This document shows positions 34,661 through 42,359 of a stretch of DNA of 64,000 nucleotides, in pieces. The stretch is from Eubacteriales bacterium. GTDB lineage: Bacteria > Bacillota > Clostridia > Lachnospirales > Lachnospiraceae. The notes under the pieces are model-generated. The model saw nothing but the letters and a program-made list of their open reading frames with translations, had not been told where the DNA came from and did not search any database. Made by a program: the position numbers and the translations under genes. Every line of letters starts with the position of its first letter. Position 1 is the first letter of the stretch. The stretch is taken from contig JAUNPS010000006.1 of the NCBI GenBank assembly GCA_030536575.1, positions 62,001 to 126,000 on the forward strand. The letters run 5' to 3'.

Positions 34661-35266
34661 ATGACAATTAATCCTGATGATTTAATAAATAGTATTTTAA
34701 GCAGTCTTTCCCGCGTGGATTACATTAAGCCGGAGGAGATTCCGGACATTGATCTGTATATGGATCAGGTCACGACTTTTATGGATACACACATGGCGTC
34801 GACCAGACGGTATGAGAACGATAAAATTTTGACGAAAACCATGATTAACAATTATGCGAAGAATGACCTTCTTCCCCCTCCCGTGAAGAAAAAATATTCC
34901 AAAGAACATATGCTGGTCATGATCTTCATCTATTATTTTAAGAGTATCCTGTCCATTACGGATATCCAGTCTCTTTTAAATCCGATCACCCAAAAATATT
35001 TTAAGGGAAACCCGGATTTTTCCATCGAGCAGCTCTATGAGGAGGTGTTCAGCCTGGAAGAGACCCAGGTGGATTCCCTGAAAGCGGACATTCTGGACAA
35101 GTATAATGTTTCCATGCGGACTTTCCGGGATGCGCCGGAGGAAGACCAGGAGTTCCTGCATCTGTTTGCATTTATCTGCATGCTGAGTTTTGACGTCTAT
35201 CTGAAGAAACAGTTGATTGAAAAGCTGATCGATACGGTTCCCGAATTTTCTCCGGGAAAGAAATGA
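34661..35266 (+). CDS. DUF1836 domain protein
   Basis: 201 aa. Matches the DUF1836 pattern: RYENDKILTKTMINNYAKNDLLPPPVKKKYSKEHMLVMIFIYYFKSILSI. The part resembling a MerR-like helix-turn-helix (TKTMINNYAKNDLLPPP) suggests DNA binding, but no target is known. Start MTINPDD with AGAGGTG; a GTG 9 nt upstream overlaps the ribosome binding site. Convergent with yerC across a shared terminator. Confidence 0.8.
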   Translation: MTINPDDLINSILSSLSRVDYIKPEEIPDIDLYMDQVTTFMDTHMASTRRYENDKILTKTMINNYAKNDLLPPPVKKKYSKEHMLVMIFIYYFKSILSITDIQSLLNPITQKYFKGNPDFSIEQLYEEVFSLEETQVDSLKADILDKYNVSMRTFRDAPEEDQEFLHLFAFICMLSFDVYLKKQLIEKLIDTVPEFSPGKK

Positions 35267-35273
35267 GTTTTGA

Positions 35274-35304
35274 AAAGCCCTGCCTTTCCGGCAGGGCCTT
35301 TTTC
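35274..35304. terminator. Bidirectional terminator
   Basis: GCCCTGCC-tttcc-GGCAGGGC with A4 on the left and T5 on the right. It serves the DUF1836 gene and, leftward, yerC. Confidence 0.88.
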
Positions 35305-35593
35305 AGGATTCTTTTAAGCGGTTAAATACCATTTCGTAACCGTCGTTCCCGTAGTTCAGGGAACGGTTTACCCGGCTGATGGTGGCGGTGGAAGCTCCGG
35401 TTTTCTCTGCAATTTCCAGATAGGTCTTCCGTTCCCGCAGCATCTTCGCGACTTCAAATCTCTGAGATAAGGAAAGAAGTTCATTGATCGTGCAGACGTC
35501 TTCAAAGAATAAGTAGCACTCTTCCTTATTTTCCAGGCTTAAGATCGCTTCGAACAGCTTATCTACCGCCTCAGTTCTGATATTTTTACTCAT
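35303..35593 (-). CDS. YerC/YecD family TrpR-related protein
   Basis: 96 aa. A TrpR-like helical DNA-binding fold: EDVCTINELLSLSQRFEVAKMLRERKTYLEIAEKTGASTATISRVNRSLNYG contains the helix-turn-helix (YLEIAEKTGASTATISRVNR). It belongs to the YerC/YecD subfamily, which lacks a demonstrated tryptophan role. In Bacillus, YerC lies near pcrA-ligA, and here pcrA is only 0.8 kb away. ATG with AAAGGGGTG. Confidence 0.9.
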   Translation of the reverse strand: MSKNIRTEAVDKLFEAILSLENKEECYLFFEDVCTINELLSLSQRFEVAKMLRERKTYLEIAEKTGASTATISRVNRSLNYGNDGYEMVFNRLKES

Positions 35594-35664
35594 AAGGCAC
35601 CCCTTTACCTGTAATCGTACATCTTTATTTATTCTACCACAGTAAAATTGCGCTGTAAAGAAGT

Positions 35665-36387
35665 TTATTCGTGTCGGAATCGGTTAATGTATTTTTTGTA
35701 TTCCGCAACGGAGCGGTTGACGATCAGTTCTTCCGGAAAATGGATCGTCTCCAAAAGCGGATCCAGGAAACAATGATTTCCGACGTCTTCCAGGGTGTGT
35801 GCATCGGAATCCAGGATGATCGGAACCTGGTACTTTTTGCAGTATTCCAGCATGACAACATCGTTTGGGATGGGGTTTACTCTGGCGCCCAGAGGGTGCA
35901 GGGAATTATTATTCAGTTCCAGGAGTGTGCCGAATTCCTTGGCGGCCTGGACGAGGGCTAAATAGTCTACCGGGTAGCGGCTGTCGTCCGGATGGCCGAT
36001 GATGTTGATGTAAGGATTTTTCATGGCCTGGATGTAGGCGTGGGTGTTTTCGGCTTTCGTGCCTGGCTTGAGGCAGGGGGTGTGCATGCTGGCGATGGTG
36101 ACGTCCATTTTTTTCAGAAGGCTTTCTTCCATGTCCAGGCCGCCCTCGTAATCCATGATATTGACTTCGGCGCCGTGCATGACTTCGATTCCGTAGAGTT
36201 CACGGGGAAGGATACGCATATTTTGGAAATAGTATTCGTGGCAGGTGCCGGGCATGGCCATAGCGTGTTCCGTAATGCCAAGGAGCTGCAGGCCTTTAGC
36301 AGCGGCGGCATGGGCCATTTCGTGGAGGGTGGCGTAGGCGTGGCCGCTGGCAAGGGTATGGGTATGGGAGTCGAGGAGGTAGGTCAT
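35665..36387 (-). CDS. PHP-domain phosphatase/hydrolase (YcdX-like)
   Basis: 240 aa. Metal-binding PHP motifs: DSHTHTLASGHAY (HxH), GITEHAMAMPG, GAEVNIMDYEGG, IASMHTP, IIGHPDD and the C-terminal DSDAHTLEDVGN. These ligate a trinuclear metal site as in E. coli YcdX. Likely a cytoplasmic phosphatase of unknown substrate. Start MTYLLDSH with AAGAAGG; the upstream 34-residue extension lies over the promoter hairpin. Divergent from the MarR-MATE operon. Confidence 0.88.
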   Translation of the reverse strand: MTYLLDSHTHTLASGHAYATLHEMAHAAAAKGLQLLGITEHAMAMPGTCHEYYFQNMRILPRELYGIEVMHGAEVNIMDYEGGLDMEESLLKKMDVTIASMHTPCLKPGTKAENTHAYIQAMKNPYINIIGHPDDSRYPVDYLALVQAAKEFGTLLELNNNSLHPLGARVNPIPNDVVMLEYCKKYQVPIILDSDAHTLEDVGNHCFLDPLLETIHFPEELIVNRSVAEYKKYINRFRHE

Positions 36388-36426
36388 GGGATGCCTTCTT
36401 TCTATCGTTTGTCCTGTTTTTTCAAT

Positions 36427-36489
36427 AACTGGGCAACCTCCGACGAAGTTACCCAGTTCTAGTATACCCTTCCCTTTCCAAAATTTCAA
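36427..36489 (-). promoter_or_regulatory. Promoter and start-site palindrome of the PHP gene
   Basis: Minus strand TTGAAA (36489-36484), 17-nt spacer, TATACT (36466-36461). The 11-bp arms AACTGGGTAAC (36458-36448) and GTTGCCCAGTT (36437-36427), with one G-T position, begin at the expected start. This could be an operator or a 5' mRNA hairpin. Confidence 0.75.
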
Positions 36490-36502
36490 CCCACTTTTTC
36501 CT

Positions 36503-36552
36503 TGACATTAGTCCGGAATCATACTATGATATTTCGTATGATTTCAGACTAA
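36503..36552 (+). promoter_or_regulatory. Promoter with nested MarR operator
   Basis: TTGACA (36503-36508), 16-nt spacer, TATGAT (36525-36530). Two nested inverted repeats cover it: TTAGTC (36508-36513)/GACTAA (36547-36552) and AATCATAC (36517-36524)/GTATGATT (36536-36543). Confidence 0.8.
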
Positions 36553-36565
36553 AGGAGGTTTCAAC

Positions 36566-37003
36566 ATGCATTTTACTCCAAGCAGCACGCTGGCAGAGTA
36601 CAATCGCCTGGCCCGCGAAACGGACATGCTCTACCACACCATTGCCCTGAACGCCGGCCTCTCCGACAGCGCCTTCCTGATCTTTTATACGATCCTTGAA
36701 CTTGGCGAAGGCTGTCTCCAAAAAGACATCTGCGATATGCACTCTGTCAGCAAACAGACTGTCCACTCTTCCATCCGGAAACTGGAACAGGACGGTTATC
36801 TCACCCTCAGCCAGGACACCCGAAGGGAAAAGAAAATTTTCCTGACCCCGGAAGGCCGCCGTCTGGTCAATGAAAAAATTGTCCCTGTTATGGAAATGGA
36901 AAACGAAATCCTGAATGAAATGTCAAAGGAGGACTGTCAGGAGCTTCTCCGCCTTTCCCAGGAATACATGGAGCGGCTTCGGGACAAAATTGCAAAGCTA
37001 TGA
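36566..37003 (+). CDS. MarR-family regulator of the MATE exporter
   Basis: 145 aa. Winged helix at about residues 35-100: TILELGEGCLQKDICDMHSVSKQTVHSSIRKLEQDGYLTL with the wing DTRREKKIFLTPEG. ATG with AAAGGAGG. Its stop overlaps the MATE start by 4 bp (ATGA), so the two are coupled. Autorepression through the nested palindrome is inferred. Confidence 0.92.
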   Translation: MHFTPSSTLAEYNRLARETDMLYHTIALNAGLSDSAFLIFYTILELGEGCLQKDICDMHSVSKQTVHSSIRKLEQDGYLTLSQDTRREKKIFLTPEGRRLVNEKIVPVMEMENEILNEMSKEDCQELLRLSQEYMERLRDKIAKL

Positions 37004-38331
37004 GAATTCAGTTATCGGATCACTTTACTTACAAAAAATTGCTGCGGTTCACCATTCCCTCGATCATCATGATGGTCTGCACTTCCATGTACAGCATCAT
37101 TGACGGCCTGTTTGTGTCGAATTTCGTAGGAAAGACACCCTTTGCGGCGCTGAACTTGATGTATCCCATCATCATGGCTTTCAGCACCGTGGGCTTTATG
37201 CTGGGAACCGGAGGCAGCGCGATTGTAGCGATCACCCTCGGCAAAGGGGAAAAGGAAAAAGCGAATGAATACTTTTCCATGCTCATTTACATTGCCATCG
37301 GTATTGGTCTTGCCATTTCCGCCATCGCAATCCTGTTTATGCGCCCCATTGCCCTCGTTTTGGGCGCGACGCCGGAGCTTCTGGACTATTGCGTTTTATA
37401 TGGAAGGATTCTGTGCGCATCTCTGCCTGCCTTCATGCTTCAGATCATGTTCCAGAGTTTCCTGGTTACTGCGGAGAAGCCTGTTTTGAGTCTTGGCATC
37501 TCCATTGCATCCGGACTGACGAATATTTTTCTGGATTTCCTGTTCATTGTGGTATTCCAGTGGGGGCTTGCCGGAGCCGCGGCTGCTACCGCGTTTGGCC
37601 AGGTAGTCGGCGGCATTGTTCCGATCCTCTACTTTTCCCGCCCGAATAACAGCCTGCTTCGCCTGACCCGGACGAAGTTCTATGGAAATGTCCTGAAAAA
37701 CACCTGCGTCAACGGTTCCTCCGAGCTGATGACGAATCTTTCGTCCTCGGTTGTCAATATCCTCTATAATTTCCAGCTCATGAAGCTGGCCGGGGAAGAC
37801 GGCGTAGCCGCTTATGGCGTCATTCTCTACGCAAACTTCATTTTTGCCGCGATTTTTATCGGGTATTCCATGGGAAGCGCCCCGGTGGTCAGCTATCATT
37901 ACGGCGCGCAGAATCATCCGGAGCTTAAAAATCTTTTTAAGAAGAGTCTCACACTGATCGCCATCGCCGGGCTGGCCATGACGCTGCTGGCCGAAGGGAC
38001 TTCTGCTCCTCTGACCAGGCTGTTTGTCGGCTATGACGGGGATCTCTGGGCTATGACCTGCCGCGGATTCCGGCTGTATGCCCTCTCCTTTTTGATCAAT
38101 GGGTTTAATATCTGGGGTTCCGGTTTCTTCACGGCCCTGGGAGACGGCGTTGTTTCTGCAATCATTTCTTTCCTGCGGACACTGGTGTTTCAGATCGCTG
38201 TCCTGCTGATTCTGCCGGTCTTTTTCGGATTGGACGGCATCTGGCTGGCGATCACCGTTGCCGAGCTGCTTGCTCTGCTTGTGACGGCAACGTTCCTGGT
38301 GAAAAAGAGAACAAAATATCACTATGCCTGA
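37000..38331 (+). CDS. MATE family efflux transporter
   Basis: 443 aa, about 12 membrane helices. MATE features: FTIPSIIMMVCTSMYSIIDGLFVS in the first helices, PIIMAFSTVGFMLGTGGSAIVAI, and the second-half repeat YNFQLMKLAGEDGVAAYGV with FIGYSMGSAPVVSYHYGA. It couples Na+ or H+ entry to export of cationic drugs or other organic molecules; substrate unknown. Second gene of the MarR operon; no terminator is visible before the lipoprotein gene 68 nt on. Confidence 0.93.
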   Translation: MRIQLSDHFTYKKLLRFTIPSIIMMVCTSMYSIIDGLFVSNFVGKTPFAALNLMYPIIMAFSTVGFMLGTGGSAIVAITLGKGEKEKANEYFSMLIYIAIGIGLAISAIAILFMRPIALVLGATPELLDYCVLYGRILCASLPAFMLQIMFQSFLVTAEKPVLSLGISIASGLTNIFLDFLFIVVFQWGLAGAAAATAFGQVVGGIVPILYFSRPNNSLLRLTRTKFYGNVLKNTCVNGSSELMTNLSSSVVNILYNFQLMKLAGEDGVAAYGVILYANFIFAAIFIGYSMGSAPVVSYHYGAQNHPELKNLFKKSLTLIAIAGLAMTLLAEGTSAPLTRLFVGYDGDLWAMTCRGFRLYALSFLINGFNIWGSGFFTALGDGVVSAIISFLRTLVFQIAVLLILPVFFGLDGIWLAITVAELLALLVTATFLVKKRTKYHYA

Positions 38332-38399
38332 CTTTTGTCACGTTTCACCCCTGGTTTCAATACTATAAAACAGAGACGTTTGAAATCAGGAGGTTTTTC

Positions 38400-39398
38400 A
38401 TGAAAAAATGGATGCGGGCGGCTGCCGCTGTGGGCTGTGCGGGGATTCTGCTCTGCGGATGCGGCAAAGAGGAGGATTCGCTGACACCGGTTACGTTGAA
38501 CGAGGTGGCGCATTCGATTTTTTATGCGCCGCAGTATGTGGCGATTGAGTTGGGATATTTTGAAGAAGAAGGCATTGCGCTGACCCTCGTGACTGGTTTT
38601 GGAGCAGATAAGACAATGACGGCTGTCGTATCCGGGGAGGCGGATATCGGCTTTATGGGAAGTGAGTCTTCGATTTATGCTTACAGCGAGGGCGCCAGCG
38701 ATTATGCCGTGAATTTTGCCCAGCTTACCCAGCGCGCCGGGAATTTCCTTGTGGCGCGGGAGGAAATGGAAGATTTTGAGTGGAGTGATTTGAAGGGCAC
38801 GGAGGTCCTGGGCGGTCGGAAAGGCGGTATGCCTGAAATGGTATTCGAATACATTCTCCGCCAGAATGGCCTGGATCCGGCCTCGGATCTTTCCATTGAC
38901 CAGAGTATCGATTTCGGTTCGACCGCTGCTGCTTTTACGGGCGGAAAAGGAGATTTTTCCGTGGAGTTTGAGCCTGCGGCTACCAGCTTGGAGTCGGAAG
39001 GCACTGGTTATGTTGTGGCGTCTCTTGGCGTGGATTCCGGTTATGTGCCTTATACTGCTTATTGTGCGAAGAAAAGCCTTCTGGAAGAACATCCGGACGT
39101 TGCGCAGCGTTTTACCAATGCGCTGCAGAAAGGGATGGATTATGTGCAGTCCCATACGCCGGAAGACATTGCCAAAACGATCCAGCCGCAGTTTCAGGAA
39201 ACAGACCTGGAAACTATCACCGCCATTGTCACGCGGTATTATGAACAGGATACCTGGAAAGAAAATCTGATTTTTGAGGAAAGCAGTTTTGATCTGCTGC
39301 AGGATATTCTGGAGGAAGCCGGGGAATTAAGTGCGCGCGTTCCTTATACCGATCTTGTAACGACAGAGTTTGCCGAAAAAGCTGCCCAAAAGAACTGA
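38400..39398 (+). CDS. Substrate-binding lipoprotein (NMT1/SsuA/THI5-like)
   Basis: 332 aa. Lipoprotein signal MKKWMRAAAAVGCAGILLCGC, with the lipobox LLCGC giving a lipidated Cys near residue 21 (or 19). The mature part has NMT1-like features: VTLNEVAHSIFYAPQYVAIELGYFEEEGI, GADKTMTAVVSGEADIGFMGSESSIYA, and VLGGRKGGMPEMVFEYILR. Relatives bind sulfonates, nitrate or thiamine precursors. No permease or ATPase gene is adjacent, so either it serves a transporter encoded elsewhere or it is a sensor. AGGAGG upstream. It follows the MATE gene on the same strand. Confidence 0.88.
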   Translation: MKKWMRAAAAVGCAGILLCGCGKEEDSLTPVTLNEVAHSIFYAPQYVAIELGYFEEEGIALTLVTGFGADKTMTAVVSGEADIGFMGSESSIYAYSEGASDYAVNFAQLTQRAGNFLVAREEMEDFEWSDLKGTEVLGGRKGGMPEMVFEYILRQNGLDPASDLSIDQSIDFGSTAAAFTGGKGDFSVEFEPAATSLESEGTGYVVASLGVDSGYVPYTAYCAKKSLLEEHPDVAQRFTNALQKGMDYVQSHTPEDIAKTIQPQFQETDLETITAIVTRYYEQDTWKENLIFEESSFDLLQDILEEAGELSARVPYTDLVTTEFAEKAAQKN

Positions 39399-39408
39399 AT
39401 CGACCGCA

Positions 39409-39444
39409 AAAACCCCTTCCGCCAAGAAGCGAAAGGGGCTTTTT
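39409..39444. terminator. Bidirectional terminator
   Basis: CCCCTTCCGC/GCGAAAGGGG stem flanked by A-run and T-run, between the convergent lipoprotein and GH13 genes. Confidence 0.85.
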
Positions 39445-39446
39445 CT

Positions 39447-41246
39447 TTATACCAGCCACAGATATTCGTAGGGCCCTAACAGGATCTGATTATTATAGGA
39501 ACGGATCGGGCGGCCGGTCAGCAGGTCGTGCATTTCGCCCGGCAGGCCGAACCAGTCGAAGGTCTTGGCGTCTACCCATTGCTCCCGCTCTGAGAAGTTT
39601 GCCAGCACCATCATGCGGTTTTCTTTGTGGAAACCGAAAACGGACTGGTTTCCGGTGTCTACCGGGATGGATTTTAAGTCGGAGCGGAAATTCGTGCTGC
39701 TCTTGCGGATATCGAGCATTTTTTTGATCCCCATGAATATCTGGCCCTGGATGGTGCCTAGGTCGTGGCGGTTTTCTGCCAGTTCCCAGTTCATTTTTCC
39801 GCGGTGGAGCCATCTGGAATCGCCGGCGATTTCTTTGTTTTCTTTGTAACTCCAGTCGTTGAGCTGGCCGATCTCGTCGCCGCTGTAGAACAGCGGGATT
39901 CCGGTGTAGGAAATGATGACGGAGTTCAGCAGAAGGATGCGCTTGACGGCCATCTCAATTTTGTAGCTGTGCTTTTCTTTCAGGGCCTGTTCCAGGCCGC
40001 ACATGGAGGCCATGGTTCCGCTGTTCCTTGCGTCTTTGGTCACCGGGTTGTACTCATAAAGCTCGCCGACAGAGAAACTTCCCGGATAACGGCCCAGCAT
40101 GTACTGAATCATGAACTGCTTATGCTGTTCCGGGTCGAATCCCAGGTCGCGCAGGATGTTTTCTTCGAATCCCCAGCCGATATCGTCGTGGCAGCGGGCG
40201 TAATTGATCCAGACGGCGTCGGAGGGGACGTTGTAGTCTTTGGCCAGGGAGCGCTCCATCAGGCGGACGTCACGGGTTGCCAGGGAGTTCCATAAAAGAA
40301 CCATCAGAGAGGCGTTGTACATGACATTGCACTCTTTCTCGTCGCGGGTTCCAAAGTATTTCACAATCTCGTGGGGTTCTACAATGGCTTCTCCTAAAAA
40401 TACGACGGAGGGGCAGACTTCCTGGACAATCTGGTACATCATCCGAAGCAGGGTGTGCACTTTTGGGTGGTTCATGCAGGAGGTTCCGACTTCTTTCCAC
40501 ATGTAGGGGATAGCGTCCAGGCGGAAGATGCTGATGCCTTTGTTAGCCAGGGTCAGGAGCACTTCAACGATTTTGTTGAAGACCTGGGGGTTCGCGTAGT
40601 TCAGATCCCACTGGAATTCGTAGAAGCGGGTCATGACGTATTTTCCCAGATCCGGGTAGTAGGTGAAGTTCCCAGGGGCGACTTCGGGGAAGATCTGGGT
40701 CATGGTGCGCTCGTACTGCTGGGGAAGCTGGTCATTGTCGAACATGTGGTACATGTCGTCGTAGTCGCGGTTTCCGCTTTTGGCTTCCTGGACCCAGACG
40801 TGTTCTTTGGCTGTGTGGTTCAGGACGAAGTCGATGCAGGTACGGATGCCTTTTTCGCGGAGAAGGCTGACGACTTTTTCGAGCTGCTTCATGGTGCCGA
40901 GGCGTTCTTCCACGGAGAGGTAGTCGGAAACCGCGTAGCCGCCGTCGTTATTGCCCTCGCGGGATTTCAGGAGGGGCATGAAATGGACGTAGGTGATGCC
41001 CAGTTCGGCGAGGTAGTCAATTTTATCCTCGAAGCCGTAGAGGTCTTTGCTGAATTGGTCGACGTAGAGCATCATGCCGACCATTTTTTCGGAGAGATAC
41101 CAGGCGTTGCCCTGCTGATCCTGGGCTTTGAGGGCGGGGCTGCGGTCGGTTTTGGCTTTTTGGAGGATTTGTTCGAGTTGGTTATAGCGGTAGGCGGTGA
41201 GGTCGTTGGCGCCGTAGAGGTCGTAGTAGGCTTGTTTTAGTTCCAT
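39447..41246 (-). CDS. GH13 alpha-glucosidase/amylosucrase-like enzyme
   Basis: 599 aa. Family GH13 conserved regions: I CIDFVLNHTA, II ISIFRLDAIPYMWK with the nucleophile Asp, III VVFLGEAIV with the acid/base Glu, IV NYARCHDDIGWGF with the third Asp. The long N-terminal helical part and the YVHFMPLLKSREGNNDGGYAVSDY block resemble GH13_4 amylosucrases and sucrose hydrolases. There is no signal peptide, so it acts on a sugar inside the cell, likely sucrose or a related glucoside. Start ATG with AAAAGGAGA. Likely controlled by the LacI protein encoded just upstream through the operator at 41309-41334. Confidence 0.85.
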   Translation of the reverse strand: MELKQAYYDLYGANDLTAYRYNQLEQILQKAKTDRSPALKAQDQQGNAWYLSEKMVGMMLYVDQFSKDLYGFEDKIDYLAELGITYVHFMPLLKSREGNNDGGYAVSDYLSVEERLGTMKQLEKVVSLLREKGIRTCIDFVLNHTAKEHVWVQEAKSGNRDYDDMYHMFDNDQLPQQYERTMTQIFPEVAPGNFTYYPDLGKYVMTRFYEFQWDLNYANPQVFNKIVEVLLTLANKGISIFRLDAIPYMWKEVGTSCMNHPKVHTLLRMMYQIVQEVCPSVVFLGEAIVEPHEIVKYFGTRDEKECNVMYNASLMVLLWNSLATRDVRLMERSLAKDYNVPSDAVWINYARCHDDIGWGFEENILRDLGFDPEQHKQFMIQYMLGRYPGSFSVGELYEYNPVTKDARNSGTMASMCGLEQALKEKHSYKIEMAVKRILLLNSVIISYTGIPLFYSGDEIGQLNDWSYKENKEIAGDSRWLHRGKMNWELAENRHDLGTIQGQIFMGIKKMLDIRKSSTNFRSDLKSIPVDTGNQSVFGFHKENRMMVLANFSEREQWVDAKTFDWFGLPGEMHDLLTGRPIRSYNNQILLGPYEYLWLV

Positions 41247-41290
41247 GGGATCTCCTTTTCTCTGGGGTGGCAGAGGGTGTTTTTTCTTTT

Positions 41291-41334
41291 AGTATAATCG
41301 GGTTTTTTGTATATGTCAACCGGTTGACATATAC
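41291..41334 (-). promoter_or_regulatory. GH13 promoter with LacI-type operator
   Basis: Minus strand TTGACA (41319-41314), 17-nt spacer, TATACT (41296-41291). The -35 lies inside a 26-bp perfect palindrome (41309-41334) with core TGTCAACCGGTTGACA and central CG, as LacI-family operators have. Confidence 0.9.
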
Positions 41335-41381
41335 TTTCAAAAAAATTTTGCAGCAGGGTCAGGCAGGAATCTCCCGCCCGC

Positions 41382-42359
41382 TCACGTCGTCCCCCGCTTT
41401 ACCAGGCTTACCGCCAGCTTCCGGTCTTCCGGCTCTTCGCTTCCATCCCTGTTTTTCAGAATCGTATGGACTGCCAGCTCGGCCATCTCTTCGGTAGGCT
41501 GATGGATGGTCGTAATCTGGGGGAGGGTTAGCTGGGCGATTTGCGTATCGTCATAGCCGACCAGCTTGATTTCGGTGGGAATCTTTTTTTGGAGTTCTCC
41601 GCAGACTTGAATGACCTGGGCGGCGATCAGGTCGCTGCTGGCAAAGATGCCGTCTGTTTCCGGCTCTTCCCGAAGCGCTTTCTCGATTTCTTCATAGTAG
41701 GCCATGGAACGGTACGCTTCGAAGGGGCTGGTTCTCTCCTGGTGCCAGATACCATGAGCCTGACAGACATCCCGGAAACCGGCGCCGCGCTGGTCTGCGG
41801 GCATACCCAGCCCCTCTACGGCCCCAAAATGAAGGAGCCGACGGCAGCCGCAGGCAATCAGATGCTCGGTAGCGAGTACACCCCCCTGGTAGTTGTCGCA
41901 ATGGATTGTTGCAATGCCTTCTGCGGCGTCACGCTCAATGCAGACAATAGGGACTGCGAGCCGGGCAAGGATTTTGACATCGGTTTTCCCGCTGCAAAGG
42001 ATGATTCCGCTGACCCGGCTGCCTGCAAACAATTCCAGGAATTCCTGGTTTTTGTCAGGTTCGCCTTTCGTGCTGCACAGGAGCATTTTGTATTTCTGTT
42101 TGGCACAGGCTGCTTCCAGGCTGCTGATCAGCTTTGCAAAGTAGGGATGGACGATGTGCGGCACAATGACGCCGATGGTATCGGTTCTCTGTTTGGAAAG
42201 GGAGCGCGCCACCTCGTTTGGCTGATAGTTTAACTGACGCATGGCCTCCATGACTTTGGCTCTTGTGGCTTCGCTGATGTAGCCGCGGTTATTCAGCACG
42301 CGGGAGACGGTGGTCGCGGTAACGCCTGCTTTTGCCGCAACGTCTTTAATGGTCGCCAT
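41382..42359 (-). CDS. LacI-family transcriptional regulator
   Basis: 325 aa. N-terminal helix-turn-helix and hinge helix (MATIKDVAAKAGVTATTVSRVLNNRGYISEATRAKV...LNYQPNEVARSL) are followed by a periplasmic-binding-protein-like sugar domain (IGVIVPHIVHPYFAKLIS...DGIFASSDLIAA...GYDDTQIAQLTLPQITTIHQP). Start MATIKD has GGCAGGTG 7 nt upstream; it overlaps the MocR gene 3' end by 14 bp. Likely represses the GH13 gene and is relieved by a sugar. Confidence 0.93.
   Translation of the reverse strand: MATIKDVAAKAGVTATTVSRVLNNRGYISEATRAKVMEAMRQLNYQPNEVARSLSKQRTDTIGVIVPHIVHPYFAKLISSLEAACAKQKYKMLLCSTKGEPDKNQEFLELFAGSRVSGIILCSGKTDVKILARLAVPIVCIERDAAEGIATIHCDNYQGGVLATEHLIACGCRRLLHFGAVEGLGMPADQRGAGFRDVCQAHGIWHQERTSPFEAYRSMAYYEEIEKALREEPETDGIFASSDLIAAQVIQVCGELQKKIPTEIKLVGYDDTQIAQLTLPQITTIHQPTEEMAELAVHTILKNRDGSEEPEDRKLAVSLVKRGTT

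Noticed and set aside
38332-38399. A TPP riboswitch before the THI5-like lipoprotein
   Set aside because: The 68-nt gap has no thi-box and is too short.
37000-39398. An ABC transporter made from the MATE gene and the lipoprotein
   Set aside because: MATE transporters are secondary transporters and do not use binding proteins; no ATPase is present.
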